Source: AP-16 sp963755055 (GTDB lineage Bacteria; Pseudomonadota; Alphaproteobacteria; Rhizobiales; Xanthobacteraceae). From it: 64,000 nt of DNA. Position numbers and translations under genes: made by a program. The notes beneath the pieces are model-generated. The model was given only the letters and a program-made list of their open reading frames with translations. It was not told the DNA's origin and did no database searches. This document shows positions 8,323 through 20,067 of this stretch, piece after piece. The stretch is from positions 372,001 to 436,000 of the forward strand of contig CAVWIS010000030.1 of the NCBI GenBank assembly GCA_963755055.1. Direction: 5' to 3'. Numbering within the stretch: position 1 is the stretch's first letter; each line of letters begins with the position of its first letter.

Positions 8323-9282
8323 ATGGCCAAGACCGTCGCACTCACCGGATCGCCGGAGCCCCGCGTCGCGCCGCCGGACCACATGGATCCGCGGCGCTCG
8401 TTCCAGGGGCTGATCCTCACGCTGCAGTCGTTCTGGGCCGACCACGGCTGCGTGATCCTGCAGCCCTACGACATGGAGGTCGGCGCCGGCACCTTCCACC
8501 CCGCCACCACGCTGCGCGCGCTCGGGCCGCGGCCGTGGAACGCCGCCTTCGTTCAGCCCTCGCGGCGGCCCAAGGACGGGCGTTACGGCGAGAACCCCAA
8601 CCGCCTGCAGCACTATTACCAGTTCCAGGTGATCCTCAAACCGTCGCCCATGGAGATCCAGGAGCTTTACCTGCAGTCGCTCGATGCGATCGGCATCGAT
8701 CCGGGGGTCCATGACATCCGCTTCGTCGAGGACGACTGGGAGAGCCCGACGCTGGGCGCCTGGGGGCTCGGCTGGGAATGCTGGTGCGACGGCATGGAGG
8801 TCTCCCAGTTCACCTATTTCCAGCAGGTCGCCGGCTTCGAATGCCGGCCGGTGTCCGGCGAGATCACCTACGGCCTCGAGCGCCTCGCCATGTACCTGCA
8901 GGGCGTCGACAGCATCTTCGAGCTCAACTTCAACGGACGCGAGGATGCCCGAAAGGTCACCTATCGCGACGTCTTCCTCCAGGCCGAGCAGGAATATTCC
9001 CGGCACAATTTCGAGTTCGCCGACACCGAGATGCTGTTCGAGCAGTTCCGCATGGCGGAAGCCGCGTGCAGGAAATATCTGCGCCTCGGCGACGCCGGCG
9101 AGCGGCACCTGATGGCGCTGCCGGCCTACGACCAGTGCATCAAGGCGAGCCACGTCTTCAATCTGCTCGACGCCCGCGGCGTCATCTCGGTGACCGAGCG
9201 GCAGAGCTACATTCTGCGCGTGCGCGAGCTCGCCAAGGCCTGCGGCGCCGCCTGGCTGAAGACCGAGGGGGGAAGCACATGA
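8323..9282 (+). CDS. glyQ: Glycyl-tRNA synthetase alpha subunit
   Basis: The catalytic alpha chain of the heterotetrameric bacterial glycyl-tRNA synthetase is instantly recognisable from residue 22 on (MDPRRSFQGLILTLQSFW, then AGTFHPATTLRALGPRPW). The annotated length of 319 residues is slightly above the usual 290-310, so translation may really begin at the ATG near 8383. The enzyme charges tRNA-Gly in the cytoplasm together with GlyS. A CDGSH-domain gene overlaps the stop by four bases (ATGA) and glyS follows, so the three genes form one operon. Confidence 0.96.
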   Translation: MAKTVALTGSPEPRVAPPDHMDPRRSFQGLILTLQSFWADHGCVILQPYDMEVGAGTFHPATTLRALGPRPWNAAFVQPSRRPKDGRYGENPNRLQHYYQFQVILKPSPMEIQELYLQSLDAIGIDPGVHDIRFVEDDWESPTLGAWGLGWECWCDGMEVSQFTYFQQVAGFECRPVSGEITYGLERLAMYLQGVDSIFELNFNGREDARKVTYRDVFLQAEQEYSRHNFEFADTEMLFEQFRMAEAACRKYLRLGDAGERHLMALPAYDQCIKASHVFNLLDARGVISVTERQSYILRVRELAKACGAAWLKTEGGST

Positions 9283-9521
9283 CCAACACACCGGAGATCG
9301 GCGGCCGCCAGCCGATCATGCTCGACGCCAAGGCCGGCGAGACCTACTGGTGGTGCGCCTGCGGGCGGTCCCAGAACCAGCCGTTCTGCGACGGCTCTCA
9401 CGAGGGCAGCGTGTTCTCGCCGGTCGAATGGTCGCCCGAGCGCGACCGCCGGGTCCTGCTGTGCGCCTGCAAGCGCACCGGCAAGGCCCCGTTGTGCGAC
9501 GGCAGTCACGGCCGGCTGTGA
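9279..9521 (+). CDS. Double CDGSH iron-sulfur domain protein
   Basis: The 80-residue protein contains two CDGSH motifs, CACGRSQNQPFCDGSH (about residues 25-40) and CACKRTGKAPLCDGSH (about residues 62-77). Each supplies the Cys3-His ligand set of a mitoNEET-like [2Fe-2S] cluster. No membrane segment is present, so it is a soluble electron-transfer or redox-sensing protein of unknown partner. It starts inside the glyQ stop (ATGA overlap) and ends 17 bp before glyS, so it is co-translated within the glycyl-tRNA synthetase operon. Confidence 0.9.
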   Translation: MTNTPEIGGRQPIMLDAKAGETYWWCACGRSQNQPFCDGSHEGSVFSPVEWSPERDRRVLLCACKRTGKAPLCDGSHGRL

Positions 9522-9538
9522 GGCGGAAAGTCTGACCC

Positions 9539-11638
9539 ATGCCCGATCTGCTGCTCGAGCTCTATTCCGAGGAGATCCCGGCCCGCATGCAGGCCCGGGC
9601 GGCGGAGGATTTGAGGAAGCTCGTCACCGATCGGCTGGTCGATGCCGGGCTTATCTACGAGGGTGCCAAGGCGTTCGCGACGCCGCGGCGCCTGGCGCTG
9701 GCGGTCGAAGGCGTGCCGCGACGCCAGCCCGACCTGGTCGAGGAGAAGAAAGGGCCGCGGGTGGGCGCCCCCGACGGCGCCATCAAGGGGTTTCTCAAGA
9801 GCGCGGGCCTCGCCTCGATCGACGAGGCGAGGGTCCAGAAGGATCCGAAGAAGGGCGACTTCTACGTCGCCCTGATCGAGAAGCCCGGCCGCGCCGCGAT
9901 CGAGGTCATCGCCGAGATCATCCCCGAGGTGGTGCGAAATTTTCCCTGGCCGAAATCCATGCGCTGGGGCACGGGCGAGCTCCGCTGGGTGCGTCCGCTG
10001 CATTCGATCATCGCGACTTTCGGGCCGCAGACCGAGGAACCCGACATCGTCCCGTTCACCGTCGACGCCATCGCGGCGTCCGACGTCACCCGCGGCCACC
10101 GCTTCCTGGCGCCCGAGCCGATCCGGGTGCGCCGGCTCGACGACTACATGGCCAAGCTGGAGAAGGCCAAGGTGGTGCTCGATCCGGCGCGCCGCCGTGA
10201 CATCATCCAGACCGACGCGAAGAATCTCGCTTTCGCGCAAGGCTACGAGCTCGTCGAGGACGAGGCGCTGCTCGCCGAGGTGGCCGGTCTCGTCGAGTGG
10301 CCGGTGGTGCTGATGGGCGCGTTCCAGCAGAATTTTCTGGCGCTCCCGTCGGAGGTGATCCGCACCACCATCCGCGCCAACCAGAAATGTTTCGTGCTGC
10401 GCGACCCGGCCACCGCCCGGCTGGTCAACAAGTTCATTCTGGTCGCCAACACGGAAGCCTCCGACGGCGGCGAGGCGATCGTGGCCGGCAACGAGCGCGT
10501 CATCCTGGCGCGGCTCTCCGACGCGAAATTCTTCTGGGACACCGATCTCAAGGTGCGGCTCGAGGAGCGCCTGCCCAAGCTCGAGGACATCGTGTTCCAC
10601 GAAAAGCTCGGGACACAGGGCGAGCGCGTGCGACGCATAGCGGCTCTCGCCGCGGGGCTTGCCGCGCCGGTTGGCGCCGAGCCCGCCAAGGCCGAGCGCG
10701 CCGCGCGGCTCGCCAAGGCCGATCTCGTCACCGAGATGGTGGGAGAATTCCCCGAGCTGCAGGGCCTGATGGGGCGGTACTACGCCGAGGAGCAGGGCGA
10801 GGACGAGGCCGTCGCCCATGCGATCGAGGACCACTACAAGCCGCTGGGGCCGACCGATCTGGTGCCGGCCGAGCCGGTCTCGATCGCCGTGGCGCTCGCC
10901 GACAAGCTCGACACCCTGGTCGGCTTCTGGCTGATCGCCGAGAAGCCGACGGGATCCAAGGATCCTTACGCGCTTCGGCGCGCCGCCCTGGGGGTTATCC
11001 GGCTGGTTCTCGCCAACGACCTCCGGCTGTCGCTGGGCAAGTGCATTGACGATGCCTATCGGGCGCACCTGGCGGGCGGAAAGGCATTCACAATCGGGCC
11101 TGATGCGCTCGTCGCCGATCAGCTGGCATTTTTTGCCGACCGCCTGAAGGTGCTGCTGCGCGAGCAGGGCGCCCGCCACGATCTGGTCGACGCGGTGTTC
11201 GCGCTCGAGGGCCAGGACGATTTTTTGATGATCGTGCGGCGGATCGAGGCGCTCGGACGTTTCCTCGACAGCCCTGACGGGCAGAACCTGCTCGCCGGAT
11301 ACAAGCGCGCCACCAACATCCTGCGCATCGAGGAGAAGAAGGACGGCCGAAGCTATTCGGGCCTGCCCGATGCCGACCGCTATGCGCAGGCCGAGGAGCG
11401 CGAGCTCGCTGCGGGAATTGGGGTCGCCCGGCAGGAGGCCGCGCAGGCCGTCGCCCGCGAGGATTTCGCCGCGGCGATGCGCGCAGTGGCGGCGCTCAGG
11501 CTGCATGTCGATGCGTTCTTCGACAAGGTCACGGTCAATGTCGATGTCGCCGAGCTGCGGGAGAACCGTTTGAGGCTGCTCGACCAGATCCGCGAGGCCA
11601 CCAAGGCGGTGGCGGATTTCTCGCGGATCGAAGGGTGA
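9539..11638 (+). CDS. glyS: Glycyl-tRNA synthetase beta subunit
   Basis: The 699-residue beta chain starts MPDLLLELYSEEIPARMQ, the family's standard N-terminus, and has the usual length for alphaproteobacteria. The beta subunit binds tRNA-Gly and completes the alpha2-beta2 enzyme; its C-terminal third holds the anticodon-binding region. GGEAIVAGNERVILARLSDAKFFW in mid-protein is strongly conserved. It follows the CDGSH gene by 17 bp on the same strand. The frame is intact throughout, in contrast to ppdK downstream. Confidence 0.96.
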   Translation: MPDLLLELYSEEIPARMQARAAEDLRKLVTDRLVDAGLIYEGAKAFATPRRLALAVEGVPRRQPDLVEEKKGPRVGAPDGAIKGFLKSAGLASIDEARVQKDPKKGDFYVALIEKPGRAAIEVIAEIIPEVVRNFPWPKSMRWGTGELRWVRPLHSIIATFGPQTEEPDIVPFTVDAIAASDVTRGHRFLAPEPIRVRRLDDYMAKLEKAKVVLDPARRRDIIQTDAKNLAFAQGYELVEDEALLAEVAGLVEWPVVLMGAFQQNFLALPSEVIRTTIRANQKCFVLRDPATARLVNKFILVANTEASDGGEAIVAGNERVILARLSDAKFFWDTDLKVRLEERLPKLEDIVFHEKLGTQGERVRRIAALAAGLAAPVGAEPAKAERAARLAKADLVTEMVGEFPELQGLMGRYYAEEQGEDEAVAHAIEDHYKPLGPTDLVPAEPVSIAVALADKLDTLVGFWLIAEKPTGSKDPYALRRAALGVIRLVLANDLRLSLGKCIDDAYRAHLAGGKAFTIGPDALVADQLAFFADRLKVLLREQGARHDLVDAVFALEGQDDFLMIVRRIEALGRFLDSPDGQNLLAGYKRATNILRIEEKKDGRSYSGLPDADRYAQAEERELAAGIGVARQEAAQAVAREDFAAAMRAVAALRLHVDAFFDKVTVNVDVAELRENRLRLLDQIREATKAVADFSRIEG

Positions 11639-11683
11639 TCTCCCGGGTAGCAATCCAACCGCCGACTGGTCATCATCGCGGAC

Positions 11684-11708
11684 GGAACCCGCCGATGGTG
11701 GCGGCGTT
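11684..11708 (+). promoter_or_regulatory. EcfG-type general-stress promoter
   Basis: GGAAC at 11684-11688 and CGTT at 11705-11708 are separated by exactly 16 bases, the -35/-10 pattern used by the alphaproteobacterial general-stress sigma factor EcfG. The -10 element lies 23 bp before the ATG of the DUF3096 gene, leaving room for a transcription start near 11715 and a GAGGA ribosome site at about 11721. Confidence 0.55.
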
Positions 11709-11731
11709 GCCAGTATCCGTGAGGACGTCCG

Positions 11732-11881
11732 ATGACCATCACGCTCGCGCATCTGCAGCCCCTCGTCGCTCTCATTGCCGGCATTCTCATCCTGCTGATT
11801 CCCCGCCTGCTCAACTTCATCGTCGCTATCTATCTGATCATTGTCGGGGTCACCGGGCTGTGGCCGAACCTGTTGCGCTGA
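11732..11881 (+). CDS. Small hydrophobic DUF3096-family protein
   Basis: This 49-residue gene begins ATGACC at 11732 and stops TGA at 11879-11881. The product, MTITLAHLQPLVALIAGILI then LLIPRLLNFIVAIYLIIVG and a short tail, is almost entirely membrane-spanning, with two hydrophobic helices split by the Pro-Arg near residue 25. Length and sequence fit the DUF3096 family of unknown function. GAGGA is well placed upstream, and an EcfG-type promoter precedes it, suggesting expression in the general stress response. A hairpin follows the stop. Confidence 0.82.
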   Translation: MTITLAHLQPLVALIAGILILLIPRLLNFIVAIYLIIVGVTGLWPNLLR

Positions 11882-11887
11882 AACAGG

Positions 11888-11911
11888 GGACGCCAGGTCG
11901 ACTTGGCGTCC
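11888..11911. terminator. Hairpin after the DUF3096 gene
   Basis: GGACGCCA (11888-11895) and TGGCGTCC (11904-11911) form an 8-bp stem with an 8-base loop just after the stop codon. No T-run follows, so it may be a processing or stabilising hairpin rather than an efficient intrinsic terminator. The rest of the gap to ppdK (to 12166) holds no gene I can support. Confidence 0.4.
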
Positions 11912-12166
11912 GGTTCGACGGAACGCCGGTCGGATTTCGGAGTTGATGAATATCAATGAATTTGTTGGGCGCCGCCGGGTAAGGCGGTGCCCGCGTAGCA
12001 TTGCGCGATTCAACCGGAAAGCTCATGGCTGAGGTTGAAAACGTCCGCACGCCGAACGCCCGAGGTTGAAATGGCAACGAAAACGCTGCAAGACACCCAG
12101 ATGCGCCAGGAAACGCCCGAGTCCCGCAAGCGGACGGGCGCGGCGATTTGGACGGGAAAGACCGCA

Positions 12167-14860
<2,694 letters not shown>

Positions 14861-15070
14861 CGCGACGGATCGTCTCCGGGCAGCGACGTTCCTGACATCG
14901 GGCGCGCCTTCGGCGGCCTGCGGTCGTCGGCGCACGCGCGGAGCAGCGTGACTTGGGGCGCGCGGCGGTCCAAACTCGCCGCGGCCCCTCGAGACCTCAG
15001 CCGCCATGGTCGCGCAACCGCAGCTCTTCCTGACGGCGCCGCCGGAGAACGGCCTGCGCTTCGTCGAGCG

Positions 15071-16008
15071 ATGACGCAGCTCCCCACGCTCGATGCGCTA
15101 CGCAGCGGCGGCAAGCGCGTGATGGCGCGGGCGCTGGCGGCGATCGAGACGGCGGCCGAACTCGGAGGCACTGGCAGAACTGCTCGACGCGGCCTGCGCG
15201 GCGCCGCGCGCCCACGTGATCGGGCTCACCGGCCCGCCCGGGGTCGGCAAGTCGACCTTGACCAATGCGCTGGTCGCGCGGGCCCGCGGGCGCCGGCAAA
15301 ACCGTCGGCGTCATTGCGGTTGATCCGTCCTCGCGTCGCACCGGCGGCGCGCTGCTCGGCGATCGGGCGCGGATCGCCACCGATCCTGCCGACGACGGCG
15401 TCTATGTGCGCTCGATGGCGGCGCGCGACCGGCTCGGCGGGCTTGCCGAGCAGACCGTTGCCGCCATGGTGCTGATGCGCGCCGTCTACGATTGCGTGAT
15501 CGTCGAATCGGTCGGCATCGGCCAGTCGGAATCCGACATCTCGTTCGTCGCCGACACCATGCTGCTGTGCATCCAGCCGGCCTCCGGCGACAGCCTGCAG
15601 TTCATGAAGGCCGGGGTGATGGAGCTGCCCGACATCGTGGTGGTGACCAAGGCCGATATCGGGCCGGCGGCGCGGCGGGCGCGCGCCGATGTCGAATGGG
15701 CGCTGACCCTGGTTGTTGCCGAGCAGGACCGTTTGCGCACGCCGGTCGTCCTGGTATCGGCCGCCCGGGAAACCGGGCTCGACGAGCTCGATGAGGCGAT
15801 CGAGCAGCATCGCGCATGGCTCGGCGCGGCCGGCCGGTTGGCGCGTCGCCGGAACCTCCAGGAGCAGGCCTGGGTGGCGGAGGCGGTGCGCTGCCGTTTC
15901 GGCAATCTCGGCCTCGCCGTGGCGCATGGCCTTGCGCCGGAACATGGCGGCCCGTTCATGCGTGAACGCACCATTAACCATGTCCTGACGGCCCGCCTGC
16001 GCGGATAG
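15071..16008 (+). pseudogene. MeaB/ArgK-family GTPase, frame broken by two insertions
   Basis: This is a G3E-type P-loop GTPase that chaperones a cobalamin-dependent acyl-CoA mutase, most often methylmalonyl-CoA mutase. The start ATGACGCAGCTC at 15071 leads into the N-terminal helix region. The frame shifts by +1 near 15164 and again near 15288. The first segment break precedes GPPGVGKST (about 15231-15257); the second precedes GKTVGVIAVDPSSRRTGGALLGDR. From 15290 to 16008 the frame is intact, with ESVGIGQSE and VVTKADIG (GTPase base motif). Repair of both insertions gives 311 residues. No mutase gene is in the window. As with ppdK just upstream, sequence error is the simplest explanation. 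Confidence 0.85.
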
Positions 16009-16176
16009 GCGCTGCCGCTTGTCTCCGCCGAACTGCCGCGCAATTAACACGATCGCAAGGTTAATCCGGCAAAACTATTGACGGTCGGCCGTCGGTAGAC
16101 GTCGCCACCTCGATCGTCGGGGACCTTCCAGTTCGCCGGCCGCGTAAGCGTTGCGTCGCATTGCGTGAGTAGCAGA

Positions 16177-17631
16177 ATGGTTGCGTTGCGTATCGGACCG
16201 AAGGGGGCCGGGCTCGCCTCCTTCGGTCTCGCCCCACTGCTGTTCGTTCTGATGACGACGTCGATCGGCTATCAGGACATCGCCTCGGCAATGGCCCAGC
16301 AGTCGCAGGTCGCCGCCCGCGGGCGCCAGCACCTCATCGCATCGCCTTTCGGCACCATCCACGCCGCGACCTTGACCCTGCCGCGTCCGCTCGGCACCGC
16401 CATGCCCGAGCCCCCGCGGTTCCGGCTCGCGAGCTACGACCCGCAGGATCGCGACGTGGTCGGATCGATCGGGATCGACCGCACCCGGCGTTCGTCGGTG
16501 CGCCCGGTCGCGCTCGAGCCGCTGGTCTATCCGACCGTCGAGCGCAGCGGGAAGGGCGACCGGCTGGTTCCCCGCTGGGGCCCGCGGCTGCCGAGCGACG
16601 CCACCGTGAGCACCGGGCTCGCGCCCGACCTGCGGCCGCTCGAGGAGCGCGACCTGCAGCAGGAGGTGCTCGATGCCATCGCCCAGGACCGCCGGATGGC
16701 GGCGCGGCCGCCGCGCGCTCCGAGCGAGCCGACCGAGGACATCGAGGCGGCCGCCCGCTTCGTGCCGTTTCCCGAATACGACATCTCGCTGTCGCTCGAG
16801 GCCAGTCCGCAGATCCCGGAGGAGCGCACCGACGTCGCCTGGTCAGACCAGCCCGACATGTCGATTCTGGACGAGGCCGCCGATCCCGACGCGACCGCCA
16901 GGACCCTGCGCCTGTTCTTCGGCGACGCGCCGATCTCCTCGCGCGCCGAGCTCGTGCCGTGGGCGGCCGGCGAGGAGCCGGTCCTGTTGACGCCGCACGG
17001 TCCCGAGGCCGACATCAAGCAGGCCGCGCTCGGTCCGGCGACCGAGCCGCTCGACCCGTCGGCCGAGGATCCGGAAGGATTCACCGTCGCCAGCAAGGGC
17101 GAGGTCACGGGTGACGGCCGCCGGCCCCGGGGCCCAGCCGAATATCTCGGGATCGCCGGCGATTCCCGCGTGCGGGCGGAAAAATGCCTGACCAATGCCA
17201 TCTACTTCGAGGCCCGGGGAGAATCGGTGCGCGGCCAGATCGCGGTCGCCCAGGTCGTGCTCAACCGCGCGTTCTCCGGCTATTACCCCCACGATGTCTG
17301 TGGCGTGGTCTATCAGAACGCTCACCGCCATCTCGCCTGTCAGTTCACCTTCGCATGCGACGGCCGCTCGAAGACGATCCACGAGCCCGACGCCTTCGAG
17401 CGTGCCAAGCGGATCTCCAAGGCCGCCCTCGACGGCACGGTATGGCTGCCGCAGGTCGGCAAGGCCACCCACTATCACGCCTACTGGGTGCGTCCCGGAT
17501 GGACCCGCGGCATGCGCAAGCTCGACCGCATCGGCGTGCACACCTTCTATCGCCCGCGCACCTGGGGTGACGGCGCCGACAAGCCGAGCTGGGGCACGCC
17601 GCACAGCGCCGAGGTCGCCGCCACGCTGTAA
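16177..17631 (+). CDS. Cell wall hydrolase with C-terminal SleB domain
   Basis: The protein has about 484 residues. A hydrophobic N-terminal segment (residues about 11-30) would anchor or export it. A long Pro/Arg/Asp-rich, low-complexity middle follows to about residue 325. The C-terminal 150 residues match the SleB/Hydrolase_2 domain, starting CLTNAIYFEARGESVRGQIAVAQVVLNR, with the catalytic Glu in the EARGE motif and a closing GTHYHAYWVRPGW-like segment. Such proteins cleave peptidoglycan in the periplasm. ATG 16177 is preferred over GTG 16165. No operon partner is evident, and a LysR gene converges from the right. Confidence 0.88.
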   Translation: MVALRIGPKGAGLASFGLAPLLFVLMTTSIGYQDIASAMAQQSQVAARGRQHLIASPFGTIHAATLTLPRPLGTAMPEPPRFRLASYDPQDRDVVGSIGIDRTRRSSVRPVALEPLVYPTVERSGKGDRLVPRWGPRLPSDATVSTGLAPDLRPLEERDLQQEVLDAIAQDRRMAARPPRAPSEPTEDIEAAARFVPFPEYDISLSLEASPQIPEERTDVAWSDQPDMSILDEAADPDATARTLRLFFGDAPISSRAELVPWAAGEEPVLLTPHGPEADIKQAALGPATEPLDPSAEDPEGFTVASKGEVTGDGRRPRGPAEYLGIAGDSRVRAEKCLTNAIYFEARGESVRGQIAVAQVVLNRAFSGYYPHDVCGVVYQNAHRHLACQFTFACDGRSKTIHEPDAFERAKRISKAALDGTVWLPQVGKATHYHAYWVRPGWTRGMRKLDRIGVHTFYRPRTWGDGADKPSWGTPHSAEVAATL

Positions 17632-17666
17632 ATTCCTGCGCCCTCGCGCGACCTGGCCGACACGCG

Positions 17667-18563
17667 CTAATTTCCGATCGGGCCCTGGTCGAGGACCTGC
17701 CGCACCGCCGCCGCCACCACATCCACCGCCACCCCGAGCGGGCCAAGCGCGCCGGCGCGAGCCATCCAGACGTCGAGGCTGGCGCGAAAATCCTCCACCT
17801 CGATCACCCGCAGGCTGGCCCGGTGCGCCAACTCCGCGATCAGCCGTTCGGGCACGAGGCCGAGGCCGGCGCCGCGCGCCACCAGGGCGAGCTGCAGTGC
17901 CGTCCCCCACGATTCGGCCGCGACCTCGAGCCCATGTCCGGTGGCCGCCAGCGCGCGCTCGAGCTGCGCCCGGAACCCGCAACCGTCCGGATTGATGACC
18001 CAGGCGAGCCCCCCGAGGTCGGCGAGGCGGCCGGCCGACCGCGCCGCCACGCCCGGGCCTGCCACCACCATCACCCGTTCGGTGCCGAGCATCTCGGTTC
18101 CGGCCTCGTCGAGCGGACGGTCGGGCCGGGCCATCACCACGGCGGCATCGATCAGCCCCTCGGCCACCTGCTTGCGCAGGTCGAGGCTGCGGCCCGCCGC
18201 CAGGTGCAGCGCGGTTGCCGGATGGCTGGCGCGCAGGGCATCGAGCGCGGGGGCGAATACCAACTCGGCGATGCCCGACGACACGCCGATGCGCAACGGA
18301 CCAGCGGGCGCCGGAGAGCCTTGGCGGGTGAGCGCTTCGGTGGCGCGCAGGACAGCCATGCAGCGCGCGTATGCGGCCTCGCCCGCGCGCGTCGGCTTCG
18401 CCGGCTTCGACTCGCGGTCGAGCAGGGTGACGCCGAGCGTCTCCTCGAGCCGCTGCACGCGCCGGGAAATGGCGGGTTGCGTGAGGTTGAGCCGCAACGC
18501 CGCCCGGCCGACCGAGCCCATGTCGACCACCGCCACGAAGGCGCGGACGTCCTCGATGTTCAT
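17667..18563 (-). CDS. LysR-family transcriptional regulator
   Basis: The 298-residue protein has the LysR architecture. An N-terminal winged helix-turn-helix (residues about 3-62, FVAVVDMGSVGRAALRLNLT then QPAISRRVQRLEE) is followed by a periplasmic-binding-protein-like effector domain. It is transcribed divergently from an MFS transporter gene 107 bp away, the classical arrangement in which the regulator controls its neighbour. The ligand cannot be read from sequence but is probably the transporter substrate. The frame is intact and length normal. Confidence 0.92.
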   Translation of the reverse strand: MNIEDVRAFVAVVDMGSVGRAALRLNLTQPAISRRVQRLEETLGVTLLDRESKPAKPTRAGEAAYARCMAVLRATEALTRQGSPAPAGPLRIGVSSGIAELVFAPALDALRASHPATALHLAAGRSLDLRKQVAEGLIDAAVVMARPDRPLDEAGTEMLGTERVMVVAGPGVAARSAGRLADLGGLAWVINPDGCGFRAQLERALAATGHGLEVAAESWGTALQLALVARGAGLGLVPERLIAELAHRASLRVIEVEDFRASLDVWMARAGALGPLGVAVDVVAAAVRQVLDQGPIGN

Positions 18564-18670
18564 GCGATTCCGTTATGTTCTTTATCACTATGTTTCATTT
18601 TCATCATGACATGCGCTCTGCTAGCGTCAAGCCCGACAGGTTGAGGCGGTGCGCCTCGGCGGAGAATCCA

Positions 18671-19912
18671 ATGACCGCAATGACCACCTCGGCAGCGCGC
18701 ATCGGCTGGCGGACGCCCGCCGTCATCATCGTCTTCGGCTGCCTCATCGCCATCCTGACCTTCGGGCCGCGCTCCTCGCTCGGCCTTTTTCTGACGCCGC
18801 TGTCGCGGGCCAATGGCTGGGGCCGCGATGTGCTGGCGCTGGCGCTCGCCTTGCAGAACCTCCTGTGGGGGCTCGGCCAGCCGTTCGCCGGGGCGATCGC
18901 CGACCGCTTCGGCACCATCCGGGTGCTCTGCGTCGGGGCCGTCATGTACGCGGCGGGCCTCGCCCTGATGGCGCATTCGACCTCGCCGGCGGCGCTCGAC
19001 ATCGGTGCCGGCGTGCTGATCGGTTTCGGGCTCTCGGGGTGCTCGTTCAACATCGTGCTCGCGGCGTTCGGCAAGCTGGTGCCGGGGAAATGGCAAGGCC
19101 TGGCGCTCGGCGCCGGCACCGCAGCCGGCTCGTTCGGACAGTTCCTGTTCTCGCCGTTCGCCGTGGTCCTGATCGACCATGTCGGCTGGCAGAACGCGCT
19201 CATGACCTTTGCCGCCATGATGCTGGTCATTCTCCCGCTGTCGCTGGCACTCGCGACCCCGCGGGAGCGCGCGCCCGCGGCCGCCGTGAAGGTGCCGTCC
19301 CAGTCGATCCGCCAGGCGCTCGCCGAGGCGTTCGAGCACAAGAGCTATGTGCTCCTGGTGCTGGGCTTCTTCACCTGCGGCTTCCAGCTCGCCTTCATCA
19401 CCGTGCATCTGCCGGCCTATCTGATCGACCGCGGGCTCTCGGCGGAGATCGGCGGCTGGACGCTGGCCGTCATCGGCCTGTTCAACATCATCGGCTCGAT
19501 CTCCGCCGGCTGGCTGTCGAGCCGCATGCCCAAGCGCTACATCCTGTCGATCAACTACTTCACCCGCGCGATCGCGGTGGCGGCGTTCATCCTGCTGCCG
19601 GCGAGCCCCGCCGCCACCCTGATATTCGGCGCCGTCATGGGCCTGATGTGGCTCTCCACGGTGCCGCCGACCACGGGCCTGGTGGCGGTGATGTTCGGCA
19701 CGCGCTGGCTTGCCATGCTGTTCGGCTTCGCCTTCTTCAGCCACCAGGTCGGCGGCTTCCTCGGCGTCTGGCTCGGCGGGCTCGTCTTCGAGCGCACCGG
19801 CTCCTACGACGCCGTGTGGTGGCTTTCGGTCCTGTTCGGTGTTCTGTCGGGCCTGATCAATCTGCCGATCGTGGAAAAGCCGGTCCACCGGATGGCGGTC
19901 GCGGCCGCCTGA
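18671..19912 (+). CDS. MFS transporter
   Basis: The 413-residue protein has twelve predicted membrane helices and the major facilitator motif A-like sequence GAIADRFGTIRVL near residue 76. Overall it resembles the oxalate/formate antiporter-like and monocarboxylate-type MFS subfamily. The start ATG 18671 has GGAGA ten bases upstream; a longer in-frame reading from 18575 lacks a ribosome site. It is divergent from the LysR gene and probably controlled by it. The substrate is unknown; a carboxylate is a guess from subfamily resemblance. Confidence 0.88.
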   Translation: MTAMTTSAARIGWRTPAVIIVFGCLIAILTFGPRSSLGLFLTPLSRANGWGRDVLALALALQNLLWGLGQPFAGAIADRFGTIRVLCVGAVMYAAGLALMAHSTSPAALDIGAGVLIGFGLSGCSFNIVLAAFGKLVPGKWQGLALGAGTAAGSFGQFLFSPFAVVLIDHVGWQNALMTFAAMMLVILPLSLALATPRERAPAAAVKVPSQSIRQALAEAFEHKSYVLLVLGFFTCGFQLAFITVHLPAYLIDRGLSAEIGGWTLAVIGLFNIIGSISAGWLSSRMPKRYILSINYFTRAIAVAAFILLPASPAATLIFGAVMGLMWLSTVPPTTGLVAVMFGTRWLAMLFGFAFFSHQVGGFLGVWLGGLVFERTGSYDAVWWLSVLFGVLSGLINLPIVEKPVHRMAVAAA

Positions 19913-20067
19913 AGCCTCCCACGCGGCGCACCTGGACCGCCGCGGCGAACGACGACATGCGCCGATTGCCCCACTTCTGCTATTCAATGTTCGATACATG
20001 ATTGCGGGCGACGCGCATGGCGTCTCCCGCGCCGTCTTCGGGCAAACGGCATTCATGGAGCCTACGC

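Noticed and set aside
9506..12013. An 835-codon minus-strand open frame opposite glyS
   Set aside because: glyS is unambiguous on the plus strand; the antisense frame has no recognisable domain and spans three real genes.
16843..18588. A 581-codon minus-strand frame across the cell-wall hydrolase and LysR genes
   Set aside because: It covers parts of two well-identified genes and has repetitive composition typical of shadow frames.
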